Assembly: GCA_025965295.1 (NCBI GenBank) | Contig: JAOPXF010000476.1 | Coordinates: 1-9,821 of the forward strand | DNA length: 9,821 nt | Direction of reading: 5' to 3' | Source: Nocardioides sp. | GTDB taxonomy: Bacteria > Actinomycetota > Actinomycetes > Propionibacteriales > Nocardioidaceae | Made by a program: the position numbers and the translations under genes | Notes under the pieces: generated by a model | Seen by the model: only the letters and a program-made list of their open reading frames with translations | The model's database searches: none | Told to the model about the DNA's origin: nothing | Shown: positions 6,152 to 9,821 of the stretch, one piece after another | Numbering within the stretch: the first letter of the stretch is position 1 | Layout: the number at the start of each line of letters is the position of its first letter

Positions 6152-6218
6152 ACGAGAGCCACACAAGATCCACGTGCGACCCACGGTTCGGTAACAAATT
6201 CGTCGCGGCCGGCGAGGG

Positions 6219-6758
6219 TCAGAGCCCGGTGACGCCCTCGCCGCCGCCGGCCTGCTCGTCGAAGTTCTCGTGCTCGAGCAGGTGCAGCACGGGTACGCCG
6301 ATCTTGCGCCGGGCCCGCGAGGTCCAGTCCAGGTGGAAGAACTCCGCGACCACGTGCGAGCGGGTCAGGATGATCGCCTCGCGGGCGTCGATCTCGGCGA
6401 CCTTGGCGGCCAGGGCGTCGATGGGAGGCGCGCCCACGACCTGCCCGGTGACGGTGGCGCCGCTGGCGCGCAGCGCGGCCAGGGTCTGGGCGAGGTCGGA
6501 GTCGGAGCGCTCCTCGCAGTCGCGGCGGACCGCATCCAGGTCGACGTCCCCCATCGCCATCGTGGGGGTGGAGAGGACCTCGCCGGCGGAGATGGACCCC
6601 ATGGCGGCCTCGATTCGGGCAGCGGCGTCCTCGAGCGGCAGCAGCACGTGGTAGGCCACGGGCTCCTCGATGGCCTCGTGCAGCGAGTGCACCTGGACGG
6701 CATCGGCGGTGGTGAGGGCCTGTTCGACGAGCAGGACCACGTTGTAGGTCTCGGTCAT
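6219..6758 (-). CDS. UspA-like alpha/beta protein, ligC operon partner
   Basis: This 179-residue soluble protein reads like a single universal-stress-protein fold. It has a first strand MTETYNVVLLVEQ with L/V at the core, a long helix DLAQTLAALRASG (88-100), the strand ATVTGQVVGAPP (101-112), a helix, AIILTRSH (128-135), and the final strand VPVLHLLEHE (155-164). The classical ATP-binding GxxG(S/T) is replaced by a LDWTSRARRKIG stretch, so ATP binding is doubtful. The ATG overlaps the ligC stop as ATGA, so the two are co-translated. Family placement is by pattern only. A stress-linked role beside a repair ligase is suggestive but unproven. Confidence 0.75.
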   Translation of the reverse strand: MTETYNVVLLVEQALTTADAVQVHSLHEAIEEPVAYHVLLPLEDAAARIEAAMGSISAGEVLSTPTMAMGDVDLDAVRRDCEERSDSDLAQTLAALRASGATVTGQVVGAPPIDALAAKVAEIDAREAIILTRSHVVAEFFHLDWTSRARRKIGVPVLHLLEHENFDEQAGGGEGVTGL

Positions 6759-7894
6759 GGTGTTCCGTCCTCATGGTCGGTGGTCGTTCCGGTCGGAGCC
6801 ACACCCAAGACAGTACCGAGGTCGTAGCTCACCGGCTCCTCCAACTGCTCGTAGCCGCACGACTCGGGGCCGCGGTCGGCGCGCCAGCGCCTGAAGTGGG
6901 CGGTGTGACGGAACCTCCGACCCTCCATGTGGTCGTAGGCCACCTCGATGACCAGGTCGGGGCGCAGCGGCGTGAAGGAGAGGTCCTTGCCCGCACTCCA
7001 GCGGCTCTGGGTGCCGGGCACCCGGTCGGGGTTGGCGGTGAGGAACTCCGCCCACCGGCCCCAGGGGTGCTCCTCGATCGGGACGACCAGCGGCTGCAGC
7101 TGCTCGATCAGCTCGGCCCGGCGGGCCTCGGTGAAGCTGGCGCTGACGCCGATGTGCTGCAGCTCCCTGTCGGCGTAGAGCCCGAGCAGCAGGCTGCCGA
7201 GCAGGGGACGCTCGGGCGTCGATGTCTTGTGCTCGCGGTAGCCGGCCACGACCACGTCGGCGGTGCGCTCGTGCTTGATCTTGAGCATCGTGCGGGCGTT
7301 CTGCTGGTACGTCGCGTCCAGCGGCTTGGCGACCACGCCGTCCAGTCCCGCGCCCTCGAACCGGGTGAACCACTCCTCGGCCTCGGCCGGGTCGGTGGTC
7401 GTGCGGGTGAGGTAGCAGGGGCCGCTCAGCCCGCCCAGCGCCCCCTCCAGCGCCGCGCGACGCTCGGCGAACGGGCGGTCGACGTACGACTCGTCGCCGA
7501 GCGCCAGCAGGTCGAAGGCCACGAAGCAGGCCGGGGTCTTCTCGGCGAGCAGGTCGACGCGCGACTTGGCGGGGTGGATCCGCTCCTGGAGGGCCTCGAA
7601 CTCGAGCCGGGGCAGCCCGCCGTCGGTCCGGATCGCCACGAAGAGCTCGCCGTCGAGGACACAGCGCTCGGGGAGCTGGTCGCGTGCGGCGGCCACGACC
7701 TCGGGGAAGTAGCGGGTCAGCGGCTTGGTGTTGCGCGAGGTCAGCTCCACCTCGTCGCCGTCCTTGAAGACCAGGCAGCGGAAGCCGTCCCACTTCGGCT
7801 CGAAGCTGAGCCCCCCGTGCTTCGCCGGGTCTGGGATGCCCTTCACCGACTTGGCGAGCATGGGCTGGACGGGAGGCATCACGGGCAGGTCCAC
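6755..7894 (-). CDS. ligC: ATP-dependent DNA ligase LigC
   Basis: This 379-residue ligase seals nicks using ATP and carries only the core nucleotidyltransferase and OB domains. The AMP-accepting lysine is K34 in EPKWDGFR (motif I). Other motifs are FVAFDLLAL (124-132), EGAGLDGVVAKP (180-191), MLKIKH (203-208, motif V), GSLLLGLY (233-240) and RFRHTAHFRRWR (327-338). The N-terminus VDLPVMPPVQPMLAKSV and the overall match are those of M. tuberculosis LigC (Rv3731, about 358 aa), not the LigD fusion. In mycobacteria LigC acts with Prim-PolC in excision repair. The start is a GTG with no ribosome site but with TAGGGT six bases upstream, so the mRNA is probably leaderless. The first gene of a two-gene operon with the UspA-like gene. 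Confidence 0.96.
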   Translation of the reverse strand: MDLPVMPPVQPMLAKSVKGIPDPAKHGGLSFEPKWDGFRCLVFKDGDEVELTSRNTKPLTRYFPEVVAAARDQLPERCVLDGELFVAIRTDGGLPRLEFEALQERIHPAKSRVDLLAEKTPACFVAFDLLALGDESYVDRPFAERRAALEGALGGLSGPCYLTRTTTDPAEAEEWFTRFEGAGLDGVVAKPLDATYQQNARTMLKIKHERTADVVVAGYREHKTSTPERPLLGSLLLGLYADRELQHIGVSASFTEARRAELIEQLQPLVVPIEEHPWGRWAEFLTANPDRVPGTQSRWSAGKDLSFTPLRPDLVIEVAYDHMEGRRFRHTAHFRRWRADRGPESCGYEQLEEPVSYDLGTVLGVAPTGTTTDHEDGTP

Positions 7895-7900
7895 ACACCG

Positions 7901-7906
7901 ACCCTA
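7901..7906 (-). promoter_or_regulatory. Candidate -10 element for leaderless ligC expression
   Basis: On the minus strand TAGGGT stands exactly six bases before the ligC GTG start, the same arrangement as TAGCGT before the Prim-PolC ATG. There is no ribosome site between them. The expected -35 position falls in and beside the right end of arm 1 of the 7911-7962 inverted repeat, so a protein bound there would affect this promoter. Confidence 0.5.
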
Positions 7907-7910
7907 GCCG

Positions 7911-7962
7911 CGGGACGTCATACGAACTGAGCGTGATAGCGCCCGATTCGTATGACGTCCCG
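7911..7962. repeat. Perfect 16-bp inverted repeat with 20-nt loop, possible operator
   Basis: The arms are CGGGACGTCATACGAA (7911-7926) and TTCGTATGACGTCCCG (7947-7962), identical on opposite strands without mismatch. Each arm contains the small palindrome GACGTC. The repeat lies between the divergent ligC gene and tRNA-Gln. Arm 1 covers the ligC promoter spacer and arm 2 carries ATGACG, a possible -35 for the tRNA. No T tract follows, so I favour a protein-binding site or a mobile-element trace over a terminator. Confidence 0.85.
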
Positions 7963-7978
7963 GCGCGGGCCCTAGGGT
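7952..7978 (+). promoter_or_regulatory. Candidate tRNA-Gln promoter
   Basis: TAGGGT (7973-7978) fits a -10 box and lies 15 bases before the mature tRNA 5' end. ATGACG (7952-7957), a near match to TTGACA, is 15 bases upstream of it; reading TATGAC (7951-7956) instead gives a 16-base spacer. The -35 part lies within arm 2 of the inverted repeat. Confidence 0.4.
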
Positions 7979-7993
7979 TGGGCGGGAACACAA

Positions 7994-8072
7994 TCCCCGG
8001 TTGGTCTGCCGGCAGGGCCCGCCTGACTTTGAATCAGGACTAGCGACGTAGGTTCGACTCCTACCCGGGGAG
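7994..8072 (+). tRNA. tRNA-Gln (anticodon TTG), atypical D arm and variable region
   Basis: The acceptor stem is a perfect 7 bp (TCCCCGG with CCGGGGA) with G as discriminator. The anticodon stem is 5 bp (CCTGA/TCAGG) around CTTTGAA, giving TTG at 8029-8031. The T arm is GTAGG-TTCGACT-CCTAC. A weak U1-A72 pair and G73 fit glutamine identity. CCA is not encoded. Two things are unusual: the variable region is 9 nt (8039-8047) with no stem, where 4-5 nt is normal, and the D arm either has a mismatch or needs an extra linker base. Total length is 79 nt. It ends one base from the convergent TetR stop codon. A tRNA-Gln near glmU also fits what I recall of actinobacterial gene order. Confidence 0.88.
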
Positions 8073-8073
8073 C

Positions 8074-8652
8074 TCAGGTGAGCGTGGCGACGAACGACCG
8101 CACGGCGCCGTCGACCCGGTCCCGGTCGCCGGTGGCCAGCAGGTCGATCAGGGCTCCGCGCAGCACGGCCAGCGCCAGGGTCCGCTCGACTCGCCCCTGT
8201 GTCGTGCGGCGGACTGCGGGCGGCTGCGCGCGCGTGAGCAGGCCCAGCCAGTCCTCGACGGTCCCGCGGGCGAACTCGTCCCACACCCCGCCCGGCTCCG
8301 AGACGGACCGGGCGTAGGCCTCGAGCCACAGGCGCAGCAGCCCGCCGTGCTCGGGCTGGGACAGCCAGTCCCACACGGCGGCGGTCGTGTGGGCCAGCCC
8401 CGGAGTCCCGGCCGCGTCGCCGCTGCTGGGGGCCAGCGCCTCGAGCTCCTCGCGACGAGCGCGGGCGAGCAGCCGGCGCACCAGCTCCTCCTTGCTGCCG
8501 AACAGGAAGAGCAGGACCCGCGGGCTCGACCCGATCGCGGACGCGAGGGGGCGCAGCGACAGGTCGGAGACGCCGTTGCCGAGCACGTAGTCCCACGCGA
8601 GCTCGAGCAGCGCCGTCTCGCGGGCCGAGGGGCTTGTCGTCCGGGTGGCCAC
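8074..8652 (-). CDS. TetR-family transcriptional regulator
   Basis: This 192-residue repressor has an N-terminal TetR DNA-binding domain at about 8-60, with the helix-turn-helix LSLRPLASAIGSSPRVLLFLFGSKEELVRRLL (31-62), and an all-helical ligand domain after it. The ligand is unknown. The start is the GTG at 8652, which gives the normal short lead before the domain. The open frame runs on to 9207 but would swallow the acetyltransferase gene on the other strand. Nine bases upstream begins a 27-bp palindrome, the expected autoregulatory operator, shared with the divergent GNAT-glmU promoter. A TetR gene (Rv1019) beside glmU is also found in M. tuberculosis, as I recall. Confidence 0.9.
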   Translation of the reverse strand: MATRTTSPSARETALLELAWDYVLGNGVSDLSLRPLASAIGSSPRVLLFLFGSKEELVRRLLARARREELEALAPSSGDAAGTPGLAHTTAAVWDWLSQPEHGGLLRLWLEAYARSVSEPGGVWDEFARGTVEDWLGLLTRAQPPAVRRTTQGRVERTLALAVLRGALIDLLATGDRDRVDGAVRSFVATLT

Positions 8653-8663
8653 CCGTCTAGTCT
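8634..8663 (+). promoter_or_regulatory. Candidate sigma-70-type promoter of the GNAT-glmU operon
   Basis: TTGTCG (8634-8639), an 18-nt spacer and TAGTCT (8658-8663) make a good actinobacterial housekeeping promoter. The start of transcription would be near 8670, inside the 8662-8688 palindrome, so the divergent TetR protein bound there would block it. The promoter overlaps the first codons of the TetR gene. Confidence 0.55.
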
Positions 8664-8688
8664 GACATGACTGAAACAGTCGTGTCAG
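8662..8688. promoter_or_regulatory. TetR operator palindrome
   Basis: CTGACATGACTG (8662-8673), spacer AAA, CAGTCGTGTCAG (8677-8688): the arms match at 11 of 12 positions as an inverted repeat. It lies between the divergent TetR and GNAT genes, at the predicted start of GNAT transcription and 9 bases from the TetR start codon. Size and placement are typical of a TetR-family operator controlling both directions. Confidence 0.8.
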
Positions 8689-8703
8689 TGATGGAGGCAG
8701 GGC

Positions 8704-9216
8704 ATGGACCCACGCGAGCCGGCCACTCTCCGCGAGCTGGGTGAGCCCGGCGACCTGGGCTGGGTCGTGATGACGCACGGCGAGGTGTACGCCCGGGAGT
8801 TCGGGTGGGACGCGAGGTTCGAGGAGGTCGTCGCCACCATCGTGGGGGACTTCGCACGCGCGCACGACGCCGACCGCGAACGAGCGTGGGTCGCCCTGGT
8901 GGACGGGCGCCGCGCGGGATGCGTCTTCTGCGTGCGGGACCCCGAGGACCCCTCCTCCGCGCGGCTGCGCGTCCTCCTGGTGGATCCGGCGGCCCGGGGG
9001 CACGGCATCGGCGGCCGACTGGTCGACCAGTGCGTGGGCTTCGCCCGTGAGGCGGGTTACGCACGCGTGACCCTGTGGACCAACAGCGTGCTCACCTCCG
9101 CCCAGCGGATCTACCGGGCGGCGGGGTTCGTCCTTGTCGACGAGGAGCGGCACCACAGCTTCGGCCACGACCTGACCGGACAGAACTGGGAGCTGGACCT
9201 GCGGCAACTACAGTGA
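8704..9216 (+). CDS. GNAT-family N-acetyltransferase
   Basis: This 170-residue enzyme should transfer an acetyl group from acetyl-CoA to an amine on an unknown small molecule or protein. The acetyl-CoA pyrophosphate loop is RGHGIGGRL (98-106) after the strand LRVLLVDP (88-95). The strand VTLWTNS (122-128) and the helix AQRIYRAAGF (133-142) complete the fold. The first 55 residues (GDLGWVVMTHGEVYAREFGWD) resemble the GNAT half of MarR-GNAT fusion proteins, but no MarR domain is attached. The ATG has a GGAGG site (8693-8697) six bases upstream. It is divergent from the TetR gene and 25 bp before glmU, so it is the first gene of that operon and probably TetR-controlled. Confidence 0.92.
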   Translation: MDPREPATLRELGEPGDLGWVVMTHGEVYAREFGWDARFEEVVATIVGDFARAHDADRERAWVALVDGRRAGCVFCVRDPEDPSSARLRVLLVDPAARGHGIGGRLVDQCVGFAREAGYARVTLWTNSVLTSAQRIYRAAGFVLVDEERHHSFGHDLTGQNWELDLRQLQ

Positions 9217-9241
9217 GCCGGTCGCCGTCGAAGGGAAGACC

Positions 9242-9821
9242 GTGCCGAACAACCTGACCGTCATCGTCCTGGCCGCGGGCGGGGGCACCCGCATGAAGTC
9301 GAAGACGATGAAGGTGCTGCACCCCATCGGGGGCCGCAGCATGATCGGCCACGTCCTCCGGGCGGCCCTGGCTGTCGAGCCGCACCGCATCGTCGCGGTC
9401 GTCGGCCACCAGCGCGACGAGGTCGGCCCGCACATCCAGGCGCTCGTCCCGGACGTCGTGCTGGCCGTCCAGGAGACGCAGTCCGGCACCGGGCACGCCG
9501 TACGTGTCGCGATGGACGCCCTCGGCCCCGAGGGCGCGGCCGCCGGCACGGTGATCGTGGCGTACGGCGACACCCCGCTGCTGGAGGGCGAGAGCCTGCG
9601 CGCCTTCGCCGCCGAGCACGAAGCCGCCCAGCGCACCGTGAGCATCCTCAGCGGGGTGGTCGAGGACCCGTTCGGGCTGGGCCGGGTGATCCGCAACGAC
9701 GAGGGCGACGTCGAGGCCATCGTCGAGGAGAAGGACGCCACGCCCGAGCAGCGCGAGATCCGGGAGATCAACTCGGGGATCCTGGCCTTCGACGCCGAGT
9801 TCCTCGCCACGGTGCTGCCCC
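9242..9821 (+). CDS. glmU: GlmU, N-acetylglucosamine-1-phosphate uridylyltransferase/acetyltransferase (5' part)
   Basis: The first 193 residues are present and the gene runs off the window end. This is the uridylyltransferase domain that makes UDP-N-acetylglucosamine for peptidoglycan from GlcNAc-1-phosphate and UTP. Visible motifs are LAAGGGTRMKS (10-20) with K24 for nucleotide binding, QSGTGHAVRVA (80-90), YGDTPLL (108-114) with the metal-binding D110, and EINSGI (175-180). The left-handed beta-helix acetyltransferase half must lie beyond 9821. The GTG start at 9242 follows a GAAGGGAAG ribosome site. With 25 bp to the GNAT stop and no promoter between, an essential cell-wall gene appears to share the TetR-operated promoter. 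Confidence 0.97.
   Translation, partial: MPNNLTVIVLAAGGGTRMKSKTMKVLHPIGGRSMIGHVLRAALAVEPHRIVAVVGHQRDEVGPHIQALVPDVVLAVQETQSGTGHAVRVAMDALGPEGAAAGTVIVAYGDTPLLEGESLRAFAAEHEAAQRTVSILSGVVEDPFGLGRVIRNDEGDVEAIVEEKDATPEQREIREINSGILAFDAEFLATVLP

Noticed and set aside
8653..9207. N-terminal extension of the TetR reading frame to 9207
   Set aside because: It would be antisense to the whole GNAT gene and the operator. The TetR domain begins normally at the GTG at 8652.

Overview
The window comes from the chromosome of a high-GC Gram-positive actinobacterium, most likely a Nocardioides-like member of the Nocardioidaceae. The grounds are very high G+C, GTG starts, overlapping stop/start codons and a leaderless style of promoter. 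Family content agrees: a DesA3-type desaturase with its own reductase, LigC with a stand-alone Prim-PolC-type polymerase, a DUF664/DinB protein of the mycothiol-user type, and a SigE-family ECF sigma factor. The species assignment is inference.

Layout. (1) 11-2874, plus strand: a lipid-desaturation operon, made of an FAD/[2Fe-2S] reductase, an acyl-CoA desaturase and a small CxxC/HxxC protein. A palindromic repeat lies between the first two. (2) 2970-4052, plus strand: a stand-alone Prim-PolC-type polymerase/primase of the LigD PolDom family. (3) 4066-5105, minus strand: a two-gene cassette of lower G+C encoding a single-pass membrane protein and, overlapping it by 4 nt, a SigE-family sigma factor. 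(4) 5291-5448: a near-identical 155-bp second copy of an internal part of the polymerase gene. Its end overlaps the start of a DUF664/DinB gene (5445-5966). (5) 6219-7894, minus strand: ligC followed by a UspA-like gene with an ATGA overlap. (6) 7911-7962: a perfect 16-bp inverted repeat between ligC and an unusual tRNA-Gln(TTG) gene at 7994-8072. (7) 8074-8652, minus strand: a TetR regulator, divergent from an acetyltransferase gene (8704-9216) and glmU (9242 onward, cut by the window end). A clear palindromic operator lies between them.

How the parts fit. The reductase passes electrons through its 2Fe-2S domain to the di-iron desaturase. Prim-PolC and LigC are functional partners in excision repair in mycobacteria (Rv3730c/Rv3731). 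Here they face each other about 2.7 kb apart, and both show the same TAG-N-GT, six bases, start-codon promoter layout. The sigma cassette lies between two direct-repeat copies of polymerase sequence, so it looks like an insertion or a by-product of a duplication that split an ancestral polymerase/dinB/usp/ligC block. The tRNA-Gln, TetR and glmU end appears to be a conserved actinobacterial neighbourhood with an added GNAT gene. I found no CRISPR array, transposase, integrase, defence system or biosynthetic cluster.
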